This document shows positions 35,387 through 45,294 of a stretch of 64,000 nucleotides of DNA, piece after piece. Source of the stretch: Puniceicoccaceae bacterium (lineage in GTDB: Bacteria > Verrucomicrobiota > Verrucomicrobiia > Opitutales > JAFGAQ01); the NCBI GenBank assembly GCA_028285755.1, contig JANQOQ010000010.1, positions 1 through 64,000 on the forward strand, written 5' to 3'. The notes under the pieces are model-generated. The model was not told the DNA's origin, ran no database searches, and worked only from the letters and a program-made list of their open reading frames with translations. Made by a program: the position numbers and the translations under genes. Numbering within the stretch: the first letter of the stretch is position 1; each line of letters opens with the position of its first letter.

Positions 35387-38122
35387 ATGGAGGCATTAAA
35401 TCTCATAGAACCACTCACTTCTGCTTTGGTGCAAGTTCCCTTATATCCATTGATATTGCTATTGGTCGCATTGCTTTTTTCTGTGCAGCCTTTGCACGGG
35501 CAGGACCCAAAGTATTATGAGATAGCTGCCGGAGATGCGAAAGATACGCTTCAGGAGTTTGCGCGGATTTCCGGTGAGCAAATTCTCTATCTCGTGAGTC
35601 GAGTTGAAGGCTATCAAACATCGGCGATCAAAGGCAGTTATAGTAGTAAAGAAGCGCTTGAGCGTATGTTAGGTGAAAGCGGTTTAAACTACATAGTGGA
35701 TGAGGAGACCCATGCATTCATGATCCGGGTGATCAACAAACAGTCAGAGCAAGTAAATTCAGCGAAGGAGGTTAGTCCCCCGGATGCTGTTACCACTAAA
35801 CCCAAAATAGAAAAAGAAATGACTGTTAGAAAATCAACCCTACGCCGGGTGCTCCTGGCATTTGGCCTTCTTGGAGGTGTTACTGCCTCTACGGTTGCTC
35901 AAGATGCGGATGGAGATGTGCTCATCTTTGATCCATTTGTTGTAGATACATCGAGTGATACCGGGGTGGTAGGCACCCAGGCAACCACCGGTTCATTAAT
36001 TGCAATGGATATTAAGGACTCTCCTTTTTCCATCAATGTAATCAATGCCGAGCTCATCGAGACTCTCCAGTTGAGTAACTGGGAAGAAATTGGCCGCTAC
36101 TCATCCGTAAATACCAGTAATACCCAAGCGACTGGCAATAATATTGCGTTTGCACGGGGATTTCAGATGCAGAATCTCATAAACGGTTATGCGCCCGGCG
36201 GCCGTACTTTTGTGACGGCGAATGTGGAACGTGTGGAAGTGCTCAAGGGCCCTAACTCGGTTTTGTACGGCCTGGCAAATCCGGGCGGGGGTATTAACTA
36301 TATCACCAAGAAGCCATTGTTCTACTCTCAGAATAAGCTGACGCTGACCCTGGGATCGTACGATCTATATCGCGCATTATTCGACAGTACGGGTGCGATT
36401 GTAGAAGATAAGCTCGCTTACCGTGTAGTAGCCAGCTTTCAGGATGCAGGCGGGGATCGTGATCATGAGAGTGATGAGTATACGGTTTTTGCACCTTCCA
36501 TCACATTCCGCCCTATTGATACGCTCTCCATCACTGCGTCCTACGAATATCTGGACAGAATCTGGAATCGCCTGGTCGGCGTGCCCGCTCCTACCATAAA
36601 TGGTCAGAGCGTATATCGACCAAATGAGTTTGGGTTTGATCGTGATGGCTATAACCCCAATGGCCCCGATGCGATTTTCGAGAATGAGCAGCATGCTTAC
36701 AATATCGATGTAAAGTTTACGCCAACCGATTTTCTGGCGTTCCGTTACCAATATAATGCTACTGAGCGTCATAATCCTATCACACAAGGCCTATGGGGTA
36801 CCACAAGTGGTAATTATCGTGCGCAGATAAATGATGCCAGCAATGACGTGGATGGTCACATAGCTGACATGTTGCTTAGTTGGGAGCTTTCGGATTGGGG
36901 TATCAATGGTGATTTCCTGGTCGGTCTGGAAACGAACTCTAATTACTTCGAAACGCCCATTTATCGATTTACGCAGTCCCAAACGCCTATATTTGGGTCT
37001 GAAAATCCAGGTGGTCGAGGCCCTCTCTTTTTGGATACAGAATTTTCCAGCCGCTTCGATATTCCAACGGATCGTATAAGAATCTTCGATACTTCAGTGC
37101 CGCAATCCGGGGGTAACTATCCATTAGCGACCCGGGAAGACCTTCTGCAGCCCGAAAACTTGCGCCAAATCAATGGTCAGACTACCAATGAGTTTACCAA
37201 CTTGCGTTTCCTGCATACATTGCGTGCGTTTGATGATCGTTTGACCGTTGTTACCGGTTATTCATTCGCCGAAGCAAAGACTATCAGTCCAACAGGGCCC
37301 CGTGATCCGGTGACACTGCGTTCTGCTGATACTGTAACACGTGAGCAGGAAGATGAGCCTTACCAAGTAGGCATCGGTTACAACTTCTTCAATAATAACG
37401 ATGTGATCGATTACCTTACGGTATATGGTCAAACAGCAACCAGCTTCCGCAATCAGTTTGGTTTGGATGCGTTCTTCAATCCGATAGATCCTGTTCGTGG
37501 CACTATCGATGAAGTCGGGCTTAAGTTCTCCTCCCACAAGGGTAAGTTCAGTGGCTGGGTAGCATTGTTTAACATGACCAATTCTAACCTTATTAAGCGT
37601 TTGCCACTTGAAGATGTGGATGATCCGAATACGCCTGCGGATGAGACCAGTGATGCAATCACCGCAGCTTCCGGTAAGGAAGAGTCTGAGGGGATTGATT
37701 TCTTTCTCTCATACCAACCCACGGACGATTGGTTTTTCTCTCTCGAAGGTACTTTTTTCGATGGTGAAGTGGTGAGTGACGTTCAAACTCCTGCCCGTGA
37801 GGGGCTTGAACTGCAAAGGGCGCCAGAAGAATCTTTGGTATTCATCGGTTCTCATGATATTGGTAATTTCACTGCAGGTGTTGCCGTTACTTATGTAAGC
37901 GACGCAATCGCATTGAATAACAATATTCGCAACAGTACCCGCCGTACAGATGAGCGAACCCTGGTAGACCTATTTTTCTCCTATGATTCTACTATCAGGG
38001 ATTTGCCTATTACCTATAACCTGAAGATCGACAATATTACCAATGAGGAAAACTACATCGACTTTAACGGGTCCTGGGGCGAGCCTATCAACGCCCGACT
38101 CTCAGCAACGATTACTTTCTAA
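35387..38122 (+). CDS. STN-domain TonB-dependent receptor with internal signal-peptide-like segment
   Basis: 911 residues from the ATG at 35387; a TTG at 35375 is the alternative start. A first signal segment (about 18-36) ends near LHG/QD. An STN domain (about 43-115) includes AAGDAKDTLQEFARISGEQI. After a polar linker comes a second signal-peptide-like stretch (Met at 35819: TVRKSTLRRVLLAFGLLGG, ending TVAQDA). LIFDPFVVDTS follows, then the plug (VERVEVLKGPNSVLYGLANPGGG) and the barrel, ending NARLSATITF with a terminal Phe. The barrel is about 300 residues shorter than in the other two STN receptors. It is the third gene of a sigma-FecR-receptor triplet and is closed by a strong terminator. 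Confidence 0.9.
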   Translation: MEALNLIEPLTSALVQVPLYPLILLLVALLFSVQPLHGQDPKYYEIAAGDAKDTLQEFARISGEQILYLVSRVEGYQTSAIKGSYSSKEALERMLGESGLNYIVDEETHAFMIRVINKQSEQVNSAKEVSPPDAVTTKPKIEKEMTVRKSTLRRVLLAFGLLGGVTASTVAQDADGDVLIFDPFVVDTSSDTGVVGTQATTGSLIAMDIKDSPFSINVINAELIETLQLSNWEEIGRYSSVNTSNTQATGNNIAFARGFQMQNLINGYAPGGRTFVTANVERVEVLKGPNSVLYGLANPGGGINYITKKPLFYSQNKLTLTLGSYDLYRALFDSTGAIVEDKLAYRVVASFQDAGGDRDHESDEYTVFAPSITFRPIDTLSITASYEYLDRIWNRLVGVPAPTINGQSVYRPNEFGFDRDGYNPNGPDAIFENEQHAYNIDVKFTPTDFLAFRYQYNATERHNPITQGLWGTTSGNYRAQINDASNDVDGHIADMLLSWELSDWGINGDFLVGLETNSNYFETPIYRFTQSQTPIFGSENPGGRGPLFLDTEFSSRFDIPTDRIRIFDTSVPQSGGNYPLATREDLLQPENLRQINGQTTNEFTNLRFLHTLRAFDDRLTVVTGYSFAEAKTISPTGPRDPVTLRSADTVTREQEDEPYQVGIGYNFFNNNDVIDYLTVYGQTATSFRNQFGLDAFFNPIDPVRGTIDEVGLKFSSHKGKFSGWVALFNMTNSNLIKRLPLEDVDDPNTPADETSDAITAASGKEESEGIDFFLSYQPTDDWFFSLEGTFFDGEVVSDVQTPAREGLELQRAPEESLVFIGSHDIGNFTAGVAVTYVSDAIALNNNIRNSTRRTDERTLVDLFFSYDSTIRDLPITYNLKIDNITNEENYIDFNGSWGEPINARLSATITF

Positions 38123-38155
38123 GATAATTTAGATATCCTTAGAGGTTTATTTATG

Positions 38156-38183
38156 CCCACGGTAGCAATACCGTGGGTTTTTT
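38156..38183 (+). terminator. rho-independent terminator after TBDT
   Basis: A perfect 9-bp stem (CCCACGGTA 38156-38164 with TACCGTGGG 38169-38177), a GCAA loop and six T. It ends the plus-strand sigma-FecR-receptor transcript. Confidence 0.9.
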
Positions 38184-38249
38184 GATGGGTATAGGATAGA
38201 TAGAACTTCTAACTAAAGTACTTACTTCGGATCTTTCAGATAACTGTAA

Positions 38250-40073
38250 TTATGCGGTAGCTTCAGAAGCAATGGAGGGCTCCAATACACCCTTGCTTCT
38301 GCCCCATGCCTGGATGGCTTCGTAGATGATCCAGATTTCCAATACCAGAGTAGCGAAACCAATGAATACGAGATGCCATTGTTGTTTGGCAACCCAGCCG
38401 CCTTCCTGGAAGAGCTCCACACTCATCGCGAAGCCAGGTAAGATTAGCATGAAGATGGTCGGGATGATCACGAAATAAGTGGGCAGATTTCGCCGGCGTA
38501 ACCAGAAAAGAATGACGCAGAATGCCAAGCCGCCAAGCAGTTGGTTCGTAGCGCCGAATAGTGGCCAGAGAATGAGCCCACCGCTACCCGCGGTTTGTAA
38601 GGACCATGGCGTACCGGGGAGGGGGAGTGCGGCGATTCCCGCAGCAATCAATATCGCAAAGATGGTCGCGCTGTGCTTGCCCTGGAGGGGCTTGATGTTG
38701 ATTGCGCCAGCGAGTTCCTGAGTAACGTAACGCTGCAGGCGGCATGCGGTATCCAGGGTGGTTGCAGCAAATGAAGCTACGAATACACCCATCAACGCAA
38801 CCGCAAACCCGGCAGGTATGCCGATCGCTTTCAGGAAATTAGCCGAGCCGTCGACAAAGGCGCCTACTTTGGCGCTCAGCCCTTGTGCGCCCGACCAGGT
38901 TTCATAGCGGGCGAGGTAGGCGGCTTCTCCGGTTACGAGGGGTGAATTCGGGTTGCCCGCCAGCGCATTGATGCCCAGGCCCAGGCCCGCTACGCACGCA
39001 AGAATGACCAGGGTTGCCAGGAAACCCTCGGTGAGCATAGCGCCATAACCTACGGATTGAGCATCGGTTTCATTGCGAAGTTGTTTAGAAGAGGTGCCTG
39101 AGGATACGAGGCAGTGAAATCCTGAAATGGCCCCACAGGCGATGGTAACAAAGAGAAAAGGGAATATCCAGGGCGCGCCCTCCACAGACAGTCGGAACGC
39201 GGGGGCAGCGAGGGCGAGCTCGGGGCGCTCGCCTCCTTCCATGAGGGGTGCGCCACCGAAGAAGGCGGCAAAGATCAGGCCTATCAAGACCAGAGCGAGT
39301 GCGCTAAGCAGTTGCAGGCTATTGATAAAGTCACGGGGTTGCAGAAGCGTCCAAACGGGCAACACTGAAGCTACGTATGAATATCCAAGCAGCAAAGCTA
39401 CCCAGGTGATCGTACTGAGGGAGGTCATAAAGGTGTTAAATTGCCCGAGAAGTCCCACATCTCCGTAGTAAACGGTCAGATACATGATCACGAGTGCGAT
39501 GATACTTGGTAACAAGAGGCTCATGCCTTTGCGGTGGAGGTAAAGCCCGATGATGATCGCGAGCGGAATCTGCACGAGGCAGGGGAAAATCGCAGAAGGG
39601 TAGGTGCGGAAGACTGCAGCAATCACAAGCCCGAAAATGGCGAGCACGATTGTTAATGCGAGAAACAGGATGCTCAGAAAAAGTAAGCGTGCACGCTTGG
39701 TGAGCACGCGACCCGCTATGTCTCCAACGGTTTGACCTTTATTACGCAGGGAAATCACGAGAGAGCCCAGATCATGAACCGCTCCAATGAAAATAGACCC
39801 AAAGAGCACCCAAAGCAATGCGGGCACCCACCCCCAAATGACTGCAAGGGCTGGCCCCACAATCGGTCCGGTTCCTGCAATGGATGTAAAGTGGTGACCA
39901 AAGACGATGCCCCGCTTGGTCGGCACAAAGTCCTTACCGTCCTCCAGCTCATAGCAGGGAACCTTTGCATCAGCGTCCAATTTGAAAATTTTACGTGCTA
40001 GCCATTTGCCGTAGGTATTATAAGCAATCAGGTAGAGCACCAGCGCGCCCAGAGCGATCAATAAAGTAGACAT
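38250..40073 (-). CDS. cstA: CstA-family carbon starvation/peptide-pyruvate transporter
   Basis: 607 residues with about 16 hydrophobic segments. The CstA signature is present: GIVFGHHFTSIAGTGPIVGP (55-74) followed by ALAVIWGWVPALLWVLFGS, then GAVHDLGSLVISLRNKG. ISGFHCLVSSGTSSKQL and ATTLDTACRLQRYVTQEL are other conserved loops. Family members import peptides or pyruvate when carbon is scarce. It stands alone, divergent from the isomerase-like gene at 40201 and facing the TBDT terminator. The length is near that of short CstA forms (E. coli CstA is about 700). Confidence 0.9.
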   Translation of the reverse strand: MSTLLIALGALVLYLIAYNTYGKWLARKIFKLDADAKVPCYELEDGKDFVPTKRGIVFGHHFTSIAGTGPIVGPALAVIWGWVPALLWVLFGSIFIGAVHDLGSLVISLRNKGQTVGDIAGRVLTKRARLLFLSILFLALTIVLAIFGLVIAAVFRTYPSAIFPCLVQIPLAIIIGLYLHRKGMSLLLPSIIALVIMYLTVYYGDVGLLGQFNTFMTSLSTITWVALLLGYSYVASVLPVWTLLQPRDFINSLQLLSALALVLIGLIFAAFFGGAPLMEGGERPELALAAPAFRLSVEGAPWIFPFLFVTIACGAISGFHCLVSSGTSSKQLRNETDAQSVGYGAMLTEGFLATLVILACVAGLGLGINALAGNPNSPLVTGEAAYLARYETWSGAQGLSAKVGAFVDGSANFLKAIGIPAGFAVALMGVFVASFAATTLDTACRLQRYVTQELAGAINIKPLQGKHSATIFAILIAAGIAALPLPGTPWSLQTAGSGGLILWPLFGATNQLLGGLAFCVILFWLRRRNLPTYFVIIPTIFMLILPGFAMSVELFQEGGWVAKQQWHLVFIGFATLVLEIWIIYEAIQAWGRSKGVLEPSIASEATA

Positions 40074-40200
40074 AGTTGTTGAGCCTGCACCATTTTCAAG
40101 AAGCTTTCAAGAGGGGATTCCATAGGATAACATATCACTTTTTAGCCATTTACTATGAGTTCAATTTGCATGCAAAAGCTTTAAATTTATTTTTGGTGTT

Positions 40201-41079
40201 ATGAAAACTCCGATATCCCGCCGTGATGCCCTAAAAACCATCGGCTGTAGCTTGGCTGCTACAGCTGCCTATATTCCTTTCACCAACTCACTTTCCGCGA
40301 ATCCGAAGAAAACTTTTAAAATAGGAGCATGCGATTGGTCGATCGGGCACCGTTATTCCCTGGGAGCGATGGCATTGGCTAAGGAGCTTGGGCTGGACGG
40401 GGTGCAGGTCAGTTTTGGACAACCGGGATCCGCAAATGATTTGCGGGATGCCCGTAATCGGAAAGCGTATTATGAGGTTTCCCAAAAATATGGGGTGGAG
40501 GTTGCATCATTGGCGATGGGCCTATTGAACGATTTTCCCTACGCTTCTTATCCCGACGCGGAGGCCTGGGCACATGAATGCCTGGATGTGATGAAGCAGA
40601 TGAACCAAAAGATCGTGCTACTGGCGTTCTTTGGAAAGGGAGATATCAAGAATGAGCCCGAGCTCCAAAAAGCGGTGATTCGTAAACTCAAGGTGTTGGC
40701 TCCCAAGGCAGAGAAAGCTGGAATGATCATCGGGCTTGAAACCTGGCTCAGTGCGGATGAGCACCTTTATATCATTGATGCAGTAGGATCACCAGCGGTG
40801 CAGGTCTACTATGATACTGCGAATTCCAATAAAATGGGTTACGATATCTATGAGGAGATTGAGCGATTGGGCACTGAGCACATATGCGAAATCCACATGA
40901 AGGAAAACGGTGCATTGCTAGGGCAGGGGATTATCGATTTTGAGCGTGTGCGGGACATCCTTGAAGACGTAGGATATCACGATTGGCTTATCATCGAGGG
41001 CGCGCGACCCAAGGGTGCAGAGATTAAAGAGAGCTACCTGCACAATCGTGAATATTTGCAGGCAGTCTTTAATGCGTGA
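40201..41079 (+). CDS. Tat-exported sugar isomerase/epimerase-like TIM-barrel protein
   Basis: 292 residues. A twin-arginine signal (SRRDALKTIGCSLAATAAY) is at 5-25. The rest is a xylose-isomerase-like/AP-endonuclease-2 barrel: KIGACDWSIGHRYSLGAMALAK, LGLDGVQVSFG, GMIIGLETWLSAD with the metal Glu, VYYDTANSNKMG, ICEIHMKENG and WLIIEGARPKG. Members isomerise, epimerise or dehydrate sugars using a divalent metal. Export is common in Planctomycetes/Verrucomicrobia sets. Its stop is 2 bases from the stop of the convergent GH2 gene. Confidence 0.85.
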   Translation: MKTPISRRDALKTIGCSLAATAAYIPFTNSLSANPKKTFKIGACDWSIGHRYSLGAMALAKELGLDGVQVSFGQPGSANDLRDARNRKAYYEVSQKYGVEVASLAMGLLNDFPYASYPDAEAWAHECLDVMKQMNQKIVLLAFFGKGDIKNEPELQKAVIRKLKVLAPKAEKAGMIIGLETWLSADEHLYIIDAVGSPAVQVYYDTANSNKMGYDIYEEIERLGTEHICEIHMKENGALLGQGIIDFERVRDILEDVGYHDWLIIEGARPKGAEIKESYLHNREYLQAVFNA

Positions 41080-41081
41080 TT

Positions 41082-43880
41082 TTACTCAACTGCAAAATCG
41101 AAATAGAGCTGAATATTGAATGGATCGGTCTTGGAGGGTGCACCCGTGAACTGATTGCCTTGTCCCTGGAAACCGAATCGATCCGCAGGCATAAACTTAG
41201 TGCCGATTGGGGGGATGGCGTGTAAGAATGAGATGTCTGCTTTCGGGAATTCAACCTGAGTGTAGCGGGGATCGTCATCGGGGGTCCCGGGTGTAAACAG
41301 GCGCAGGAATAAATCCTCGGTTGCCGTGTAGACCTTGAAGGGATGTAGCTCTGACTGAATTTCTGCCCAGTAAAACTCGGAGTAGAAACCCTTGAATTCC
41401 GGATAATCCCAGGTTTGTCCGGTGATGGTATTGTTGTAGGGCTTATCCCAGACGGCGAGTTTGGGGCCTTTCATGCGATTTTTCCATACGCGGTAGGGGC
41501 CATTGGCGAGCATTTTGACGCCGGTGACTGTCTCCTCCGGGAAGTGAAAGTTGATGCCCATGGAATCAAAAGTGCCCCGGTTCATGTAGCTGCATTCGAG
41601 CTTGGCAGTGCCATCTGCAAAGATCGTCCACTCGGTGAAATCAAACCCTTGTTCGTATTCCATTCGGATGACATATGTGCCGTGTTGCTCGGAGTGAGAG
41701 AGGCCTTTGAAAACCGCTTCATGATGCTCCAGTAACGGCCCCCGCAGCATGAAGGGGGTGCCCTGATTATTGGTCACTGAGGCGAGTATACCATTGCGGG
41801 TATCGAAGGCATATTGGATATCGTTGACCGCGATGAATAGGTTACGCTCGTTATTGCTGATCGCAAAATCACCTCCGGGCGATAAATCGATGAGGGACCC
41901 GGTCAATGTTTCGGGGTTTTGCAGTGCCCAGCTCCACTTTGTTGTGACATTGCCATGCGGATCATACGCTTTAAGATAGAGCGCATGGTAATCGGTAAAG
42001 TTTTCGGGGAGCTCCAGGTAGAGAGTGCCGATCGACTGGGGTGGAATGGAACCTGTGGTCGAGGTGCCGGATCGGGCGACAGTATAGCCGGTGTCGGTGG
42101 ATTCCGGAGCGGGAAAGTTGACGAGCTCCCACTCGAATTTGCAGGCTGACAGATCGGTAAAGTAATACTCGTTTTCAACTCGCAGCTCTCCGTTAAATTC
42201 TGGAGTAATACTACGTTGCCGGATAATCACAGGTGACCAAATATCCTTAATCGCATAGTAGCTGCCCTCTTTTTCGCGATAGGGACCCACGATGCCATCC
42301 GGGGCATGGTTGCCGTCCGTATCCAGGATGCCGTCCAGGTCGGTGCGCTTGACTGCTTCATCCGAAAATACCCAAAGGAAGCCACCGGCAGAGAGCGGGT
42401 TGCTGACCATGCGACCCCAGTAATCTTCGAGACCTGCTCCGTGCCCTCCATCGTAAAGGCCATGAAGGAACTCAGTGGGGAAGAAGATGTCGCGCCCGCT
42501 AAAGAACGTGCGGATGCCGTAGTTAACCGATTTGTAGTGTTGAGTGTCCAGGCCATTCCATACACGCCAGCTGTGCATCACCGAACGTTTCTGGGGATCA
42601 TAGATGTGAAAATCGTCGTCCAGCTCAGCATTGGAGCCGCCTTCATTGCCGTTTGACCAGAGGATGATGGAGGGGTGGTTCACATCGCGCTGCACCATCT
42701 GGCGAACGAGGATTTCGCCCACCTCAGTATCGTACCAGGGGGCCTGCCAGCCTGCGAGCTCGTTAATTACGAAGAGCCCCAGTTCATCGCAGGTTTCCAG
42801 AAAGTGTTTATCGGGCGGATAGTGGGACATGCGCACGGCATTCATATTCATGCCCTTCATGAGTTTCACATCCTCGATACTCATTGTGCGGCTGGTCGTG
42901 CGACCGGAATCCGGATGGAAGCTGTGGCGATTAACCCCCTTGAAACGGATTTTCTGCCCGTTTACGTAGATGCCGTCACGCTGGCGGACCTCGATCGTGC
43001 GGAATCCGAAACGCTCGGTCTTTTCGTGGATGATCTCATCCCCATCCTGAACTTTGAGCACTACCTTGTAAAGGTGGGGGGACTCCGGGTTCCAGGTGTC
43101 GGGTTCGTCGATTTGGGACGTGAGCGTTACTTTGGTGTCATTGATGTTCGTTTCGAAGGGTTCGCCAACATTTTGTCCGTCGAGCGTTTGGATCTGTGCA
43201 ACAACTTTATCTGCGCCTGAGGTTTCATTGAGGTAAACGTGGATCAAAAAATTACCATCCGCTTTTGCATCAATGGCCGTCCAGTCAATGCTGGTTTGAG
43301 GTTTGATCTCGAGATAGACCGGGCGAAAGATGCCGCCGAAGATCCAGTAGTCGGCTTTGCGTTCGGCCATGTTAACCGATTCGTTTGCCGAGTGTTTGGA
43401 GACTTTTACCTCGAGGAGATTTTCCTCACCATGCTTGAGCAGTTCTGAAATATCGTAGGAAAACTGGTAGAAGGATCCTTGCTGAATGGGGCCGGCTACT
43501 TTGCCATTGATTTTGACCTCGGTATCCGTCATGGACCCTTCGAAAACGATTTCAACCCGTTCTCCTTCCCAAGACTCTTCGGCTTGAAAGCGGTGCTTAT
43601 AGTGGCCGACTTCGTAGCCGCGCTCTTCCCAAAGATCATGCCCGTAGTTGTAAGTGCCAAAGCCCTGGAGCTCCCAGTTGGAGGGAACGGGGATAGTCGT
43701 CCACTCTCCGGATTGACGACCCCCGCTAACTTTGAAGTCCCAGTTTACCGTGTCGTCAGCACCGGTTCCCGACAGGTAAACGGTCTGGGTGGTTGTTGCT
43801 GATAATGAACGGATTAAAAAAAAGGAAAGAAACGCAAACAGCGCGAAGTTACGAAATGGGCGGATTTTAATTGAGATCAT
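41082..43880 (-). CDS. secreted GH2 beta-galactosidase-type glycoside hydrolase
   Basis: 932 residues. Signal peptide about 10-28 (cut near LSA/TT). The N-terminal sugar-binding jelly roll (35-195) has VPSNWELQGFGTYNYG and ADYWIFGGIFRPVYLE. An immunoglobulin-like domain follows (195-300). The TIM barrel (300-600) has GVNRHSFHPDSGRT, MNMNAVRMSHYPPDKHFLE, the acid/base N412-E413 (WSNGNEGG) and the nucleophile E470 (FFPTEFLHG). Further beta domains form the C-terminus. It likely removes beta-linked galactose or a related sugar in the periplasm or outside. It is the last gene of the long minus-strand glycan locus, downstream of a sulfatase, so a desulfated galactan fragment is a plausible substrate. 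Confidence 0.9.
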   Translation of the reverse strand: MISIKIRPFRNFALFAFLSFFLIRSLSATTTQTVYLSGTGADDTVNWDFKVSGGRQSGEWTTIPVPSNWELQGFGTYNYGHDLWEERGYEVGHYKHRFQAEESWEGERVEIVFEGSMTDTEVKINGKVAGPIQQGSFYQFSYDISELLKHGEENLLEVKVSKHSANESVNMAERKADYWIFGGIFRPVYLEIKPQTSIDWTAIDAKADGNFLIHVYLNETSGADKVVAQIQTLDGQNVGEPFETNINDTKVTLTSQIDEPDTWNPESPHLYKVVLKVQDGDEIIHEKTERFGFRTIEVRQRDGIYVNGQKIRFKGVNRHSFHPDSGRTTSRTMSIEDVKLMKGMNMNAVRMSHYPPDKHFLETCDELGLFVINELAGWQAPWYDTEVGEILVRQMVQRDVNHPSIILWSNGNEGGSNAELDDDFHIYDPQKRSVMHSWRVWNGLDTQHYKSVNYGIRTFFSGRDIFFPTEFLHGLYDGGHGAGLEDYWGRMVSNPLSAGGFLWVFSDEAVKRTDLDGILDTDGNHAPDGIVGPYREKEGSYYAIKDIWSPVIIRQRSITPEFNGELRVENEYYFTDLSACKFEWELVNFPAPESTDTGYTVARSGTSTTGSIPPQSIGTLYLELPENFTDYHALYLKAYDPHGNVTTKWSWALQNPETLTGSLIDLSPGGDFAISNNERNLFIAVNDIQYAFDTRNGILASVTNNQGTPFMLRGPLLEHHEAVFKGLSHSEQHGTYVIRMEYEQGFDFTEWTIFADGTAKLECSYMNRGTFDSMGINFHFPEETVTGVKMLANGPYRVWKNRMKGPKLAVWDKPYNNTITGQTWDYPEFKGFYSEFYWAEIQSELHPFKVYTATEDLFLRLFTPGTPDDDPRYTQVEFPKADISFLHAIPPIGTKFMPADRFGFQGQGNQFTGAPSKTDPFNIQLYFDFAVE

Positions 43881-43943
43881 GAATGAAAATAAAGGATTAG
43901 CTCAAAGGTTTGAGTAAAAGGAGATAGCAGTTGATTGCAAGTT

Positions 43944-45290
43944 TTATTGAAGCGGTTGTGCGTTTAGGCGAGTGCGCCAAAGATCCAGTTTTTCTGCAAG
44001 TTGTTTTGTTTGTTCAGGCATTTGGTCTGAAAGATCATTTGCTTCGCCCGGGTCTTGGAAAAGGTCATAAAGCTCAAGGCGTTTTTCCTTATTACTGAAT
44101 TTCGGGTCGTACCATTCGATGAGTTTATAATTACCCTGGCGGATCGCACCGGATGGGCCTTCGCCTGAAGGGTGAAAATGAGGGAAATGCCAGTAGAGGG
44201 TATCGCGATCCAAGTCTTTTTTGCCCTTGAGAACGGGCAGAAAACTCAGGCCATCGATGTCTTTGGAGTCTGCTCCGGAAATTTCTGAAAACGTAGGGAA
44301 TAGGTCGTTACTGGTAATGAGTTCGTCTGATTCACCACCAGCGGCAACCTTTCCCGGCCAGTGAGCGATGAGGGGTACACGGATGCCCCCTTCGTAGAGC
44401 GAAGCCTTGCCACTGCGCAGGGGCGTTTGCTTATTCACCCGAGCGAGCCCACCATTATCGGAGTAAAATACGACGAGTGTATTTTCAGCTAATCCCAGGT
44501 CTTGAACTCTATTCAATACTCTGCCCACACTGGCATCGAGAGTTTCCATCATGGCTGCGATGATCGGATTATTTTCGGGGAGCTCATGACCCGGTTTTTG
44601 CGAGTATTTTTTAATGAGTGTGGCTTTGTCCTTTAAGGGGGTGTGAATGGAATTGTGCGATAGCATCAGGAAGAAGGGAACGGATTGATGACGTTCTATA
44701 AAGTCGAGCCCCATGCGGGTAATCACATAGACATTATGGGGGTCGTTTTCGGCGTCCTGCCAGGGTTTGCCCATACCGTCACCGGGTTTGTAGGTGACAA
44801 AAGATTCGTCGTAACCCTGCTCATCCGGATTATGACTAAGGCTGCCGGGGGGTGTCTTTTCCTTGCTCAGGTGCCATTTACCGAAGTGAGCAGTTGCATA
44901 GCCTTGGGTTTTTAAGGCTTCGGCGATCGTGGTTTCATTCAAAGGTAGGTATTTCCTCCAATCGGGGACTTCAAAATGTGCGGTGTCAGCGGTTCCATTT
45001 CCAGGTATAAAATTCGTGAGATGTAGCCCGGCGGGGTGCTTGCCGGTCTGGATACTGGCGCGTACGGGCGAGCAAACCGGTGCTGCAGTGTAGGCCTGCG
45101 TAAAGCGCATACCCTCTGCCGCCATGCGGTCGAGGTTCGGAGTTTCGTAGTAGTCACTCCCATAGCAACCCAACTGATTGATGCCGAGGTCGTCCGCCAG
45201 GATTAGAATGATATTGGGAGATTTAGAATTACCGGCACAGGCGGCGGAATAGGCAATTATCAGGATAATCAGGCAGAGAATCGCTTTCAT
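43944..45290 (-). CDS. secreted S1-family sulfatase
   Basis: 448 residues. Signal peptide about 3-18. The signature is C-S-P-V-R at C73 (VCSPVRASIQTG). D33-D34 (LADDLGINQLGCYGSDYYETP) and FYSDNGGLAR are metal ligands; AHFGKWHLSKE is the second signature. It ends with GEANDLSDQMPEQ. Only 4 bases separate it from the upstream Tat protein gene and 63 from the GH2 gene downstream, so it is probably part of one long transcript. Substrate unknown; the neighbouring GH2 suggests a sulfated galactoside. Confidence 0.9.
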   Translation of the reverse strand: MKAILCLIILIIAYSAACAGNSKSPNIILILADDLGINQLGCYGSDYYETPNLDRMAAEGMRFTQAYTAAPVCSPVRASIQTGKHPAGLHLTNFIPGNGTADTAHFEVPDWRKYLPLNETTIAEALKTQGYATAHFGKWHLSKEKTPPGSLSHNPDEQGYDESFVTYKPGDGMGKPWQDAENDPHNVYVITRMGLDFIERHQSVPFFLMLSHNSIHTPLKDKATLIKKYSQKPGHELPENNPIIAAMMETLDASVGRVLNRVQDLGLAENTLVVFYSDNGGLARVNKQTPLRSGKASLYEGGIRVPLIAHWPGKVAAGGESDELITSNDLFPTFSEISGADSKDIDGLSFLPVLKGKKDLDRDTLYWHFPHFHPSGEGPSGAIRQGNYKLIEWYDPKFSNKEKRLELYDLFQDPGEANDLSDQMPEQTKQLAEKLDLWRTRLNAQPLQ

Positions 45291-45294
45291 GCTT

